Assembly: GCA_029582265.1 (NCBI GenBank)
Contig: CM055823.1
Coordinates: 10,452,821-10,516,820 of the forward strand
Reading direction: 5' to 3'
DNA: 64,000 nt
Source of the DNA: Zoroaster sp. YZ-2022
Taxonomy: Eukaryota > Echinodermata > Asteroidea > Forcipulatida > Zoroasteridae
Shown here in pieces: positions 11,645 to 23,482 of the stretch. Below the pieces are notes generated by a model, which had not been told where the DNA came from, searched no databases, and saw only the letters and a list, made by a program, of their open reading frames with translations. The translations under genes and the position numbers were made by a program. Position 1 is the first letter of the stretch. Every line of letters begins with the position of its first letter.

Positions 11645-12719
11645 GGAGTCTAAGTCATTAGAATATTGTGGGAAAAAAACATTCAACATTTTTACTCAAA
11701 ACACATGGGAGTAGAAAGTTTCCGTCAGCAACTTGTTTTAAAATATTATCCTGGTGGTAGTGCAACTAGGATGATTGGTACCTTCAGCTTTCTGATAATA
11801 ATTCTGTAATTTTGTAATCAGATGGTAACCAATGATTTTCTTAAACAAACACGGTTTGAAGTCTGTGGGGATGGCTATGTATGGCTATGATATAATCTAT
11901 TCAACTGATTTAGAGATACATATTCTCAGAAAAACAGCCTTTAGATTAACATTAGCAATGTATAGGCCTACACATTGATCATCTTTATATTCTCCTTATA
12001 CATTTCATTGATTTCCTTAAATATAAATTGCATGAAAATCATACATCCTGTAAATACAAATATTTCAAAACCTCAAATATCATTTGGTCCCAATGTTACA
12101 TCGATCACGCAAAACATCCCAAACAACCAATTACTCCTTATTTTTTGCTGAAATAGAGCCTAAACATTGGGGGAAAACCTAGTCCTCCAGAAAACTGGTT
12201 TTAAATTGACTGAGGTTATGACTGAGGTTATTGCCTGAAAATCGAGTCAAAACTGAGATCGTGAGATCGAATAATTTGGAAGGTATCGCCAGGGGCTATC
12301 CATTTACACACGGAATCATGCATCGGTCCGTTACAATGATTATGAAACAAACTTATTCTACGAACTGCATACATATCCGTGATGGCAATTTCTAGATAGC
12401 TTGAGAAAAAGTTGTTGGCGAACGTGCGCATACAAAAACGGGTCGCACGTCCTGTATTTTGTTGCACATAAAAACCTAATGGAAACTATCCCTATAACTA
12501 GCAATGGTACAGATTGAATTACCGCCTAAACAGGTTGTATATGTGTGACTTTTGGGTAGGAATAATGCATAAGGAATCCATAGATTTTTAGCTATACGAA
12601 AATTAGAAGAACAAGGTTTCTGTGTATACCATTGGAAATGTCAACGGTCATTTACAGATAAGAGTCAGATATATTGTGCTCTCTTGAGCTACTTGACAGT
12701 TTTAATGTTTGATTTGTAT
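11645..12719. other. AT-rich non-coding stretch
   Basis: No repeats shared within the window and no plausible exons were seen. Confidence 0.4.
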
Positions 12720-12759
12720 TCCTCTATAATATTGTTAATTCTTCATATTAATTCTTATT

Positions 12760-13060
12760 TCTTTCTCGCGTTGTTCTATTTTTGTTTGGATTTTCCAATA
12801 TTTGTTGTACATAACCTTTGTTTTTGACATATTCATTTCCAGACCTACTTTTTTTGCTTTCACTATCTTGAGTTGATTTCTTTCTGCAAATTCCACAAGT
12901 CTATCCCTCTATCATTCCTTTCTTTTATTCCAAACTTTCCTATTGATGAGTCTTTCATATTTTCCCCTCCCTACTTGCGCATTGAAATCTCCCATTATGA
13001 TTTTAGTGTCTTTTCTTTGTGACTTCTTCGTCCAGTTGATAATACTTCATCATCATAGGT
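12760..13060 (-). pseudogene. RTE-like LINE relic: endonuclease fused to RT fragment by deletion
   Basis: Read on the minus strand, 13000-12960 gives TKIIMGDFNAQVGRGKYE, the conserved GDFNA motif of LINE AP-endonucleases. It is followed, after a one-base frame change, by ERNDRG and RLVEFAERNQLKIV as in RTE-type endonucleases. The next block (about 12860-12770) reads AKKVGLEMNMSKTKVM, which matches the late reverse-transcriptase motif GLxxNxxKTK. The whole middle of the polyprotein is therefore missing. Clade assignment is inference. Confidence 0.7.
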
Positions 13061-13411
13061 GCTTGTTTCTCTCTGATATCTGTATGATTAGTTGAGTTGA
13101 ATTTGTGTAGCTAATGAATTTATCTTATATATTTCTGTTTACTAGGAACCCCACGACTGTTGCTGTCATTGTCCCGTCCTTTGTAGTAAAACATTGAGAA
13201 AGGGGATTCATTTGCAACCCAAAGCCCAACACCCCCACCACACCCCAGTGACGCGTATAACCTTCTAATGCACATTCAAAATGCCCAAGACAGTTTAGAC
13301 AATCTGATTGAACAAAACGTAATCACGTGGGGGTGCATTAACGGATGGTAAAAACATGGCTTATCAAAATCAGAACAGCGCGTATGTGCCAGCTGTTCGC
13401 CATAACTATAA

Positions 13412-13640
13412 GGTAAAAAAAAGCCTCCAGTTTCTGGTCATCGGTCGGCTTCAAAATCATGTTTTTTTTCAAACACAGAAATACGTGATACATACGTGAT
13501 ACCAAATTTCTCATATACAAAGTATGGTGCCTAAGAGAGGCCGCACAAATCGGGCACAGCACGGCAGAATTCCAATCGATCCAGCAATTTTGGCAGCAAA
13601 AATTGAACATCGTTTCATATTAACAAAAAAAAGAAAATAA
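13412..13640. repeat. Interspersed repeat R1, copy 2
   Basis: Same landmark order as the copy at 4719-4975 (GTTTCTGGTCATCGGTCGGC, AATACGTGATA, TACAAAGTATGGTG, TTTTGGCAGCAA), again ending in an A-rich tail. It abuts the Helentron-like element on its right. Confidence 0.65.
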
Positions 13641-13673
13641 AACTAGACTTAAGTTTTTTGTCATAACAAAAAA

Positions 13674-14590
13674 TAGGTGTTCGAGTTAACTTTCGGTTTA
13701 ATCAAGTGAGCATTTGATGACGTCATAATCATAATTGTGAAAATGTCTTACGTCTTTTATCATGACAATATCAATTTCATCTTCAAAATACCTATACATT
13801 TTGTGTTAGAATGTGTTGAAAATGAAGTTCCTGTTTGGACCAGAAGTAAAGGTCACATCAGGTCATTTGAAAGTCATATAAATAATACTTCCTCATGAAA
13901 AATAACAAATAAAAATTAAACTTTGACTTCCGGTTTGGACAGGAAGTAAAGGTCAAATTGGGGTGACATTTGTGTAAAATTGTTTTGACAATTAACGATC
14001 TGTACAATGGTGCAAAAATTTAATTTACCTCTTGTGGTTGTTGAGATATGATTTTTTTTTAAATATTAAACTTTGACTTCCGGTTTGGACAGGAAGTAAA
14101 GGTCAAATTGGGGTCACCTTTTTGTAAATATTTTTTGACAATTAACGATCAGTACAATGGTGCAAATCTTTTTAATTTACCTCTTGTGGTTGTTGAGATA
14201 TGATTTTTTTTAAATATTAAAGTTTGACTTCCAGTTTGGACAGGAAGTAAAGGTCAAATTGGGGTCACCTTTGTGTAAATATTTTTCGACAATTAACGAT
14301 CTGTACAATGGTGCAAAAATTGTTAATTTACCTCTTGTGGTTATTGAGATATGATTTTTTTTAAATATTAAACTTTGATTTATTGTAATTCGATATCTGA
14401 TGACCTCATCATGACGTCACAACTCATGTTTCATCTACGCGTTAAGTTCTAACTACATGCCAAGTTTCAAGTTCATGTGAAGTTTGCAAGTATGTGTTTT
14501 TTGTAGACAATCGATGGGGAGAAGAAGAAGGAGAAGGAAAAAAAACGAACAAAAACAATAGGTGTTTCGGGCACATACCCGAACACCTAA
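13674..14590 (+). mobile_element. Helentron-associated (HINE/DINE-1-like) element
   Basis: Three features co-occur. A short subterminal inverted repeat, AGGTGTTCG at 13675-13683, is mirrored by CGAACACCT at 14580-14588. An internal tandem array of a roughly 150-bp unit starts at 13921, 14071, 14222 and 14373 (CTTTGACTTCCGGTTTGGAC at unit starts), with a diverged copy near 13820. At the 3' end, a GAAGAAG microsatellite is followed by a terminal hairpin at 14560-14588. This layout is that of non-autonomous Helentrons. There is no Rep/helicase coding. It is flanked by T residues on the right, compatible with TT-target insertion. Confidence 0.65.
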
Positions 14591-14595
14591 TTAAA

Positions 14596-14645
14596 AATGC
14601 CGACGCGCGGGTCTGAGGCGGAGACCAGGAACTGGGGGGAGGGGG
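14596..14645. repeat. Fragment of repeat R1
   Basis: ATGCCGACGCGCGGGTCTGA through GGAGACCAGGAACTGG is the reverse complement of the start of the R1 copy at 22427-22480. Confidence 0.6.
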
Positions 14646-15257
14646 GCGCTAATCAGAGTGACGAAGATTTGCTTCACGCGCCTGACACATGTAGGCCTAC
14701 ATGTTCTTTGAAATCGTGTGTCCCCAAAACGTGAATTGCCACATTTCTATTTAGCTTTATTCAACAAAAATTACATTTTTTGTTAAATTTTGAAAACGAA
14801 AAGGTTATGAGGCAATTTGGTAATAGCATACGGCTATAACTCATCTGTACCAATAACAACGCGAGAATGTCTGCAAGAATCACCACGGCAAATGCACTTA
14901 TCACGATTTCAAATTATCACCTCATGTAAACATTTTGAAGAGTGGGTGATAAATAACTAATAATCACGAAGTCACGCTTCTTTGCTGTTCGTGTATTAAT
15001 AATTACCCATATCATCATGACCACAGGCCGATCACGCTCAAGTTTTGTAGAGGTCGTTTCCTAACTATACTGGATGACCCACCTCTCATACCTAATTGAC
15101 AACCTTATACGTCTGTCATTATATATAGGCCTAAACAAAGAGTGGGCAGTGCATTTTCGTATGTAGGCAGAGTTTTGTTGGAACCACTCCCCGGGACTAG
15201 GCGTGGCTTATGTTGAACTGACGTCACACTTAACAATCGAAATCGATGTAAGAGAGT

Positions 15258-15612
15258 TTTAGAGGATGCTACGCAGCAATATGCAAACTCTGTTGCATAT
15301 CGGGTGTTTAAGCGTGAGACCAGGCTTTCTGCTTGTTCTCACCCGTACACTCTAGCTTTGCCGAGATGTAGAACAATGAGCTATGCCAGCAGCTTTTTTC
15401 CACGTACTGCATCTCTTTGGAACTCCTTGCCTGGTGCATGTTTCCCTACATCCTATAATCTAGACAGTTTTAAGAGGAATATCAATTCCTACCTTCAGTC
15501 CTCCTGAGTTATTTTCATCTTCTATGATTTCTTCTTGTAGCCCCTTACCTAGAGTGGCTTTTAGCCTTGTTTGGGGCGAACTTGCATATAATTTTTTTTT
15601 TTTTTTTTTAAA
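15258..15612 (+). pseudogene. LINE 3' end: C-terminus of reverse transcriptase ORF plus tail
   Basis: An in-frame stretch from about 15262 to the stop at 15507 reads QYANSVAYRVFKRETR, then SSFFPRTASLWNSLPGACFP and FKRNINSYL. The FFPRTxxLWNSLP block is the signature of the extreme C-terminus of jockey/CR1-like LINE ORF2. A homopolymer T run at 15592-15610 follows. Only the last roughly 80 codons are retained, as in 5'-truncated LINEs. A 21-bp direct repeat (TAGGCGTGGC...) flanks it at about 15195 and 15712. Confidence 0.8.
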
Positions 15613-16266
15613 TGCACCGTTTCGTAATGACGTTTCGACCAATCAAATTGACTTTATTGTCTAGGATATTAATTAACGTTTGAAACGTTTGTCTGTGAAG
15701 CGCGCTTAATTAGGCGTGGCTTATGTTGAACACTATGTAGTGATCACACGCTGTAGTGATGCGGATTTACCGCTTTTACGGAGTAAAACAATCCAGATCC
15801 AGAATTACGCGTTAAAATTCCGTGACACCTGTATATTTTCTTGACTAATTCTGATGTTTTATTTGGATCTTAAAGGCATATGCAGTAAGTTTGAACACAA
15901 AAGTCAAACAATAACCTAATGGTAATGTATGTTAATGTTGGAGGCCATGACCCTGTGATTACATAATCCATTTTTCCCAAAAGGCCTTAAGAAGCCATAA
16001 TAAGGTAAACAATTCAAGATCAATTAAAATATGCCTCAACAAACACAGAAAGGACAAGTATAACAAAACAGTTAAATTATCATACTTTTAATTTAAAAAA
16101 CTTAGCTAAGTAGGGTTTGTAAGGTAATACATGTTCGATGACAGGGATGAGGTTGTGTGGCCACGGGCAATACAAAAGACGGAGCCGACAATTCCAAGTA
16201 TACGCATCTAAACTGTGGTGAGATCAAAAAGAACCATTTCAGGGCTAATGGGCTTACTGTAATTAA

Positions 16267-16503
16267 CCCTCCTAGTTGATAAATATAAATCCAGTATCAT
16301 TCAAATCATGGTTTTGAATTATAAAGAAACTGTGCCAGCGTGTGTAATGCTTGCCAAATAGTACTGTGTGGTGAATGCATCTAGACTAACATGGTTTTGT
16401 TATCTACATATATATACTATCAATACATCCCTCATAAACGGACAGTTGCCTTGTTTTGAATGGTCTGTCAACTAGCTGGAAATTTGTATGAAGAGTAGGA
16501 GGG
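16267..16503. mobile_element. TTAA-flanked MITE, CCCTCCTA ends, interior type 1
   Basis: The left boundary is TTAA-CCCTCCTAG and the right boundary GTAGGAGGG-TTAA. The 237-bp interior is AT-rich and unlike the other CCCTCCTA elements. TTAA duplication plus a terminal CCC is what piggyBac-type transposases leave. Confidence 0.75.
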
Positions 16504-17232
16504 TTAATAGCTTCAATCAAATGATTGGCCATACAATAACAATACATACAGGCGGCGATTTAGTAAAAGGGTCAACAGCACGCTAAGATAATTGGAAACG
16601 GAATTCAACTGTATTCATGCAGGATAAAAAAAACTACATTGACAATCGAATTAAGTCCATTAGGAATACCTCTTGTGTTAGACTGGTCATATTGGAAGTC
16701 TAATGTAGAGAGAGAACTTTCAGGTTCTCACGAGGGTCTACATCAAAACTCAGTAAAGACCCCCCCCCCCCATGTATAGATCATCGTCTGAACGCAATTG
16801 CCGTAATGCCCAGCGGAGTATACTAGTCACTTTATAACAGGAATTCTTTAATTGCAACACAGTTCATATGTCATCTGGGAAATCAAAACGGTCTACTCAT
16901 GCTTCCATCGTGTCACATATAACTTTACAATCAAAATAATTTACTCTATATCCAGACCATCTTTTATGACAGGAAAAGCACCTCTGATTGAAATGTGTGT
17001 GTGTGTAATCGATGAAAAACACTTTGCTGCACTTTAGTTTGAGTAGAAAAGGCGAATCCTGTCTCCCTAGAGGATTAGCGCTTGGTGTTGGCGTCAGTGT
17101 TGCAATAATTCACTGTAAGAAGAGTATATGTATGTTCCTCGATCTGGTCACATGTACACAAAAGCCTCTTGACAGCAAATGTGTTACCAGATGGTATCAA
17201 TATAAATTTATTGAACTCTTTCTACACCTTAA

Positions 17233-17454
17233 AGGGACAATAACGTCACGATCAGAGCAGATTTTAAACAGGGCATGGGACAAGATGAACACAGTGACTG
17301 AAAATGACTGGCTCATTTGTGCATGCATTGGTAATATAACCTTATCATGCGGGATATTATTTTCAGTCACTTAGTTAATCCATGGAGGAAGGAAAATTAA
17401 TCTGAAACTAGCACTCCGATTCCATGCCCTGTTGATCATGACGATATTGTCCCT
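17233..17454. mobile_element. TTAA-flanked MITE, AGGGACAATA ends (family E)
   Basis: The ends AGGGACAATAACGTCA and, inverted, AGGGACAATATCGTCATGAT are flanked by TTAA on both sides. The subterminal words CAGGGCATGG and the central CCATGGAGGAAGGAAAA are present. Related sequence lies at about 29259-29305 and 47809-48390. Confidence 0.75.
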
Positions 17455-17972
17455 TTAAGTACCTACTTTGTAAATATTAAAATGATAAACGAGAGCAGTC
17501 AATGGGTAGAGTGCATACTTCTGCCACAGTTTTATCATTTACGAGACCCCTATAGGCCATAATACGACCATAGGACTAGTGCTTATAACGAGACCCCATA
17601 ACGTTATAGGCTGTATGGAATCAGCGAATTCGCGACAGAAACACTTTTCTGGGATCATATCTTCACAAAAATCTAATGGACCGGTCTTTGTGCCAAACCG
17701 TACACGTACATTCACAAAATGTCATCAAAATCTGCGGATAACTTGAACAGAATATCTTGTACAGAAGACAGTTTTGTAAACACACACACACATAAAAAAA
17801 AAACCAGATTGCGGAGGTAATCAATGAATACATTTTATGAAATAATTGTGGCAGGAGTTTTAGGGCTTGAATTGGCATTATCTTTCATCGGTGTGGTCTG
17901 ATCTCTGACAAGGACTCGCACCCATTGAGGGTGTTCTCGTATCGACAAACTGCTTTGGGGAAAGTTTATTAA

Positions 17973-18281
17973 ACCCTCCTACTCTAGCTGCACTTTAGTG
18001 GCAAGTTGCTATACAGGTCAAAATCAGTCAACTGCCTGTTTTGACTGTTGACCCAAATGTGCACACAGGGGCATTTTGACAGGTTTTTACTGTCATTTTG
18101 ACCACCCTCAACAATACCAGACAATGCTTTTACCAGTCAAAAACGGTCGACTCATTTTGACCTGTAAATGTACTTACTACACGTAAGGTTTGATAGTGTT
18201 TGACTTTTAAGTGCACTAGATATACCTTGGCAAGTATATCAACAATTTGACTGATTTTGACCCTTGTAGTAGTAGGACGGT
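17973..18281. mobile_element. TTAA-flanked MITE, CCCTCCTAC ends, interior type 2
   Basis: Left TTAA-ACCCTCCTACT and right AGTAGGACGGT-TTAA (18282-18285). The interior is full of TTTTGACC/GGTCAAAA words that are partly self-complementary. A full second copy lies inverted at 60311-60619 and a truncated one at 19135-19317. The right TTAA also starts a family F repeat. Confidence 0.75.
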
Positions 18282-18285
18282 TTAA

Positions 18286-18567
18286 CAAAGGAAAGGTACA
18301 ACATGATCATAAAATTAACGAATTATTACCGAAAACCTTACCTGATACAAGGTTTTATACACATATTAATAACCCTGAGTGCTTTTATGTTCGTGAAACG
18401 GCAATTGCGCTGTCGAATTGTTTTTACAAAAATGTGTCATCCGGTAACTTTTTATTAAAATATAGAAAAAAGTAAAATTTGTCCGTACTTTTCCTCAACA
18501 CCTTTTGTAATAAAACTTTCACATGTTATTTTGTGATATATTTCTTGAAAACTAGAAGGTTGAAATA
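18286..18567. repeat. Family F repeat copy
   Basis: Starts AAAGGAAAGGTACAACATG directly after a TTAA shared with the preceding MITE and ends GAAAACTAGAAGGTTGAA, as in the copy at 24335-24653. Confidence 0.6.
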
Positions 18568-18972
18568 AACGTATGTATACAATGTTATACCTCTCATTTC
18601 AATATTATATACAATTTTATCCTCACTATAGGCCTACTCAAGGCATTCAAGTGTCTGTGTTAGCTCCATCATATAATTATATTACTATTCCTAACAAATT
18701 GAAACAGAAAAGTAGAAATCATTTATTACAGAATTCTTTAACTGATGTAAAGAAATAATAATGGAAATTTTCTGAGATTAAGTGACCTTTTTGAAAGCCG
18801 AGGAAAAACAGCAACGGAACTCGGTGGAAGTGGTTCTTTTCATTCGCAGATTAAATGATTAACAATGCTGAAGGTACGGCGGAAGGTCATCCTTTCAATT
18901 CTGAACTTGAATATCCATTCCATTGCATCCACACTTTTAAGCATTGCCATTAATGGGAGCGAAGATAGAATG

Positions 18973-19465
18973 TTTTAAAGGGAAGGTACAACACGGGTAA
19001 GTGATTACAAAATAACAGAATTATTATCCAAAAGCTAACTTGATGCCAAATTGGTAAAGATACCAATCATCCTGAAAAAAAATTATATCTGAAGTGCTCG
19101 TATTGCAGAGAAAACACGAGCAAATAATGCACATTAGAGTTGACTGTTTTTGACTGGTAAAAGCATTGTCTGGTATTGTTCAGGATGGTCAAAATGACAG
19201 TAAAACCCAGTCAAAAATGCCCCTGTGTGCACATTTGGGTCAACAGTCAAAACAGGCAGTTGACTGGTATTGACCTCAGTAGCAACTTCCCACTAAAGTG
19301 CAACAATAGTAGGAGGGTTAGTACAAAGTGAGTGCATAAAATGATTTCTCCATATTTCACACTTTTAACAGGACTAAAGACTTTGAACTGCAATTTTGTA
19401 ATTCATAGGTTAGTCGTTGAATATGTATTGATTCTATGAAAGTAAACATATACCAGTAAAAATAG
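18973..19465. repeat. Family F repeat copy split by a MITE
   Basis: The left part (TTTTAAAGGGAAGGTACAAC through AGAGAAAACACGAGC) and right part (about 19321-19465, TTCACACTTTTAACAGGAC through AAGACTTTGAAC) belong together by comparison with 2440-2690. The CCCTCCTA-type element at 19135-19317 sits between them. Confidence 0.55.
19135..19317. mobile_element. Truncated CCCTCCTA MITE, interior type 2
   Basis: The right end matches GCACTTTAGTGG...CCCTCCTACT of the copy at 17973 in inverted orientation (ends AGTAGGAGGGTTA). The left half is missing. Confidence 0.65.
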
Positions 19466-21045
19466 TTTTCCCAACGTTGGAAAATATCCTTTAGCATTTA
19501 TCATTTGCCTCAGCAAAAATGTTCAATAATGAGTGTAGGCATTTTGTATGCAGCTGACTGCATTATTCACACTGAATATTTTCCAAATGCCAGAATTTAC
19601 TCTGTTTTGTCAGCAATTCTTCATTAAGTATGCATACACACTGTGACATTTTACATTATTCTCATAAAAATGCATGCACATACGAATTTGTGTGGACACA
19701 GCTTTCTACAGGTCGATTTTTACATACTTTTTGATTCTCATCAAATGCATGCACACCGCATCATTGTATTCAGTGCCCCATTGTTTACTGTCTATAAAAT
19801 TATAAAATATTATTTCATATTTTTTATAAATTATGCATACACATTTGGCTGTTTTCTAGAAATGAATGTCTTGATTTTCAACAAGAATGCTTGCACATGG
19901 CAACGTATTCGTCGATGGATCTCCATTAAGTCTGTTTTCATCGGAGGTACATTATTTGCACCGTTCAATGTAGTCAATAATGGCTATAAGCGAGAGTATA
20001 AGGCATATTATGTATTTGGAACAACACTCAATGTGAGATGAAATCGAAAGCAAAGCATGTTCCAAAATGGAACACCAGATGTCTTTATTGAATACTTTTT
20101 GCTCGAGGCTTTGTTCAACCATAGGGGCTCTGTAGGGGCGCTTAGATTCTTTACATGGCCATTTCAGACAGTATATAGGCCAAACATCAGTAGCAGAAAA
20201 CGGCAAATTAATTGTCTAAAGCCTAGCAAGGCCACGTATCACAGCCCGCAATATTTACATTGGAAGCACTTGAAATAAATTGATTCAGAAATTTACATTT
20301 AACCCGAGGCACGATTATATATGTCACCATGGTAACATAGGAGATATGGAAGTTCCCATATATTCATTTGTGTAAATGGGGGTTATGAATTAACGTATCC
20401 AGGGGTGACCCACTTTTCTCTACCGTGCATGAAAATAAATGTACCAAACGTTTTTCGTGGGCTTCCCTTTTTTTGCTGTGTCCTCCTTTTTCGAGAACCT
20501 GAACCCGCCCCTAGGGGCATATAACCCTCTCCCCTGGCTACTTTCGTTCATGGCGGATAGACCATATAGAATAGTGTAGTCAAAGGAGCAAGGGTAATTC
20601 ATCCCCCACCCACACACACCCCCAACCTTACGGATCAGGTTTGTGGGGTACCACCATTGCCCTCCTATTGTCCCTTTTCTTTAGAATTTTTGTTGAGGGG
20701 TACACGGAAACAAAGACCGACTTGTGGGGTACCATTGTCCCCATTCAGAAACTACCCCACAAGTGGCCTCCTGTGCGCCCAACCACACACACTTTTCCAA
20801 AGAAATGAGTAAGAGCATTTATTCGTTTGTTGGTACATTCATCTAACTAAAACTAACTGGCCCACCTCTGAAAATCCTAGATACGCAGGTGGCCCCACCA
20901 CCACATCCCACGGACTCCAACCTGTGCTCCAACATTATCCTTCTCTCTAATATACGTTTATGTGCGAGTGTGTTTACTATATGTGTTGTATTTTGTATGT
21001 TATCAGTCACATTTCAGAATACCAGTATAAAACAGTCATTCTTAC
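19466..21045. other. Non-coding stretch (likely first intron of the SMB gene)
   Basis: AT-rich sequence with loose repetition of CTCATAAAAATGCATGCACA-like words at 19640-19760 and a GC-richer block near 20580-20780 where GTGGGGTACCA occurs twice. A 132-codon frame at 19643-20041 has no domain signature and is not supported. Confidence 0.4.
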
Positions 21046-21178
21046 CGTTTTTCACAATCGTCACATTGATACCAGTGGTGGTTTCCTCAGCAACAACCGA
21101 TGTAGGAAGGAAAACCAGCAGTTGCCAGCAGAGCAAACATCCAAAGTACATCATCATGATTTGACTGAGTTTAATCAT
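21046..21178 (-). CDS. First coding exon: signal peptide of a secreted/membrane protein
   Basis: On the minus strand, ATG at 21178 opens 44 codons followed by one extra base and a strong donor (AACG|gtaaga). The peptide starts MIKLSQIMMM, continues YFGCLLCWQLLVFLP and ends its hydrophobic core at TSVVA before EETTTG. This is a textbook signal peptide with likely cleavage after SVVA. The exon ends in phase 1, and the next supported minus-strand exon with matching phase is the SMB exon at 561-356. Joining them places the SMB domain about 15 residues after cleavage, as in many secreted SMB proteins. The intron would be about 20.5 kb, and small exons between cannot be excluded. A second in-frame Met triplet at residues 8-10 could also start. 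Confidence 0.65.
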
Positions 21179-21330
21179 GGAGGAAGAGGAGATTGTCGGT
21201 TGAGCACATCAGTATCCGAAGTGACTGTTCACAATATCAGCGGGTGATCTTTCAAAGTCGTCTTTTTCAGCCGTGGATCCTGCGATGCTAATGACGTCGG
21301 CGAACAACCAAAACACGTGATTTCATGTTA
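21179..21330 (-). promoter_or_regulatory. Putative 5' region of the signal-peptide gene
   Basis: Directly upstream of the signal-peptide exon on the minus strand lie a CRE-like TGACGTC (about 21292), an E-box CACGTG (about 21315) and locally higher GC. No TATA box is evident. Promoter assignment is inference from position. Confidence 0.3.
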
Positions 21331-22400
21331 ATTTACAATACACCGAACTTGATCTGACAATATGCCACGCCCACCATGTACAATTGCTCTAAAAACCCAG
21401 TCGTATTAGTCGTTCGTCAAGACGTCTGTTGGAAATCTGTTCTTCAGCCCTTGTTAACAACCATGGTCGAGCATGATTTGAACGTGCATATGCATGGCGT
21501 TGGGATACGGGGCGTACAATCTCATGTGGGAAAATATATTGGAAATTGAGTCAATTTTTGTGCAAATATTTGCGCCTGCTTAAAAATCATTTATACAAAT
21601 TGACGGTTGTTATTAGAGATCGTTGTTGGGTCAACCCATAAATGATTCACAGTACAAAAGCTGCAGTTGATTTACATATTAATCATGATGTCATTGAATA
21701 TGCGTGCATAATATTAAAACAGATCAGCATTGATAATAATACCTAGTTGATTATTTGTTTTAAGATGGCGATTGTACCAACCACCCTGGGATATTATTTT
21801 GTTGGAAGTTTTCTAATCAGGAAAATATTAATATTAAATAATCAGGAAAAATGGTAAATCACAAATTGATAATGATTATCAAATAGTGTTTGATGTGCTT
21901 TAGCTACCAGTATTTTAGTAAAGTAAAGTTATTGCCAAAAGGATTTTTGGAAAGAGGTCTTTCCTAAATTCCATGTTAGGAATTTGTTTTATATGAATTT
22001 CATTGGAAAAGATCGTTTATATCTGTACTGATGGCCGATTATGAACAATGTAATTGTATAGTTCCGGCATAAGAAGCACAAATTGGAGTGTTTAAATAAA
22101 ACAGTGGTGTTAACCGTATTCCTACACCGGTAATTTCGTGAAATGTTAGTTTTCATTGGAATATTGATAATTTCCTTTCAGAAAGGAAAACAAATACTTT
22201 GAAATGAGAGATTTGCCCTACCTTGAAAACACTTGCTTTAAACCATTTCAAATGTAGGACAATAATTGATCATCCCCCATCCACGGATCTGATGCTATTA
22301 AAAGCCAGCCTCTTGACCTAAATTAAATTCTAGGTTATTTCATTTAAAGCACCAGTACAAGAATGGCAATGCCTCCAAATAGAAAAAGTAATGCTCAAAA
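21331..22400. other. AT-rich intergenic stretch
   Basis: No exons, repeats shared within the window or structured elements were recognised. Confidence 0.4.
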
Positions 22401-22409
22401 TGTTAAGCA

Positions 22410-22680
22410 AAAAAAAAAAAAAAAAACGTCTCCGGTTTCTGGTCTCCGCGCGCGTCGCCTCAGACCCGCTCGTCGGCATTGTTAATTTTCTTCTTTTTTT
22501 TTGCTATGAAACGATGTCCAATTGCAGCCAAATTTGCTGGATCGATTGGAGTTCTGCCCTGCTGTGTTTTAAACAACTTTTTCACATAGGGGTAACGAAC
22601 GTTTGCCCAATTTGTGCGGTCTCTCTTAGCCACCATGTTTTGTGTTTGGGAAATTTGGTCTGGTTCCAATAACCACGTAT
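22410..22680. repeat. Interspersed repeat R1, rearranged copy 3
   Basis: Poly-A is followed by CGTCTCCGGTTTCTGG in the same orientation as other copies. The remainder (GCTATGAAACGATGTCC through TTTGGGAAATTTGGTC) is inverted relative to 4719-4975. The two orientations within one copy suggest insertion plus rearrangement. It is followed at 22700-22800 by A-rich, C13 and T14 tracts. Confidence 0.6.
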
Positions 22681-22689
22681 AGGCCTACA

Positions 22690-23480
22690 TGTAACATGTA
22701 TTTAAACAAAATAAAAAATAAAAAATAAAAAAATAAAATAAAATTACCAAAACCCACCCCCACCGGCACTCCCCCCCCCCCCAATTTTTTTTTTTTTTTA
22801 AATAAAAAATTACAGGAAACCAGAGACTTGAGTCTTATGTGTGATGTGAAATATAATATCATTACACATTTGTGTGGGTAATTGTAACAGCATTTTATCC
22901 CGGCTTGGCAATTTACAGGAAAGTATTGGTGATAGCTAACGTGTAGATGTTGCCTTAAAAATAGTACGCATTGTGAAATGAGGTTGACTGTGGACTAAAC
23001 ATTGGATTATGAACTGCAGGGTGTGTGTACATAGGAGTACGATGGGTTGTCGGATGGAGAATGGAGATGACATTGTCATGTTAGCTGTAATGGGTGGGAA
23101 ATCAACGCCACTTTGTACCGTATAGTATATAAAAGCATCATTGACATATTGAGTGATACAGGGTGGTAAAAGGTTGACTGAATTTTGGACAATGGACTTT
23201 GGGGCGTGTAGTATTATGCAATATTGACTGTGCACCGACTGTGGGTGGGGATTGTAGATTGCAGAATATGGACTACGGTCTGGATAGTGGACTATGCGTT
23301 GTGCATGGACTAGCTGTTCAAAGTGGTCTGTAAATTGGGATTGAGGATTGTACTGTGGACCGTGAACAGTGAACTGTGGACAAGAACAATAGTCTTGTAT
23401 TGGCTTCTCATTCTCAACCCCTTCACCGTTCGGCACAAAGCACATAATGATGATAGACGTAACGTGCCGTTTTCATATAG
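22690..23480. other. Cryptically simple sequence (GTGGACTGTGAAC-like words)
   Basis: From about 22980 to 23400 the words ATTGTGGACT, GGACTATG and GTGAACTGTGGAC recur irregularly, giving biased composition and a spurious 169-codon frame on the minus strand. This is a degenerate short tandem repeat rather than a gene. Confidence 0.5.
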
Positions 23481-23482
23481 GC

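Noticed and set aside
19643..20041. 132-codon plus-strand frame
   Set aside because: AT-rich, repeated ATGCATGCACA words, no domain or splice sites.
22936..23445. 169-codon minus-strand frame
   Set aside because: Arises from cryptically repetitive GTGGACTGTGAAC-like sequence; no protein signature.
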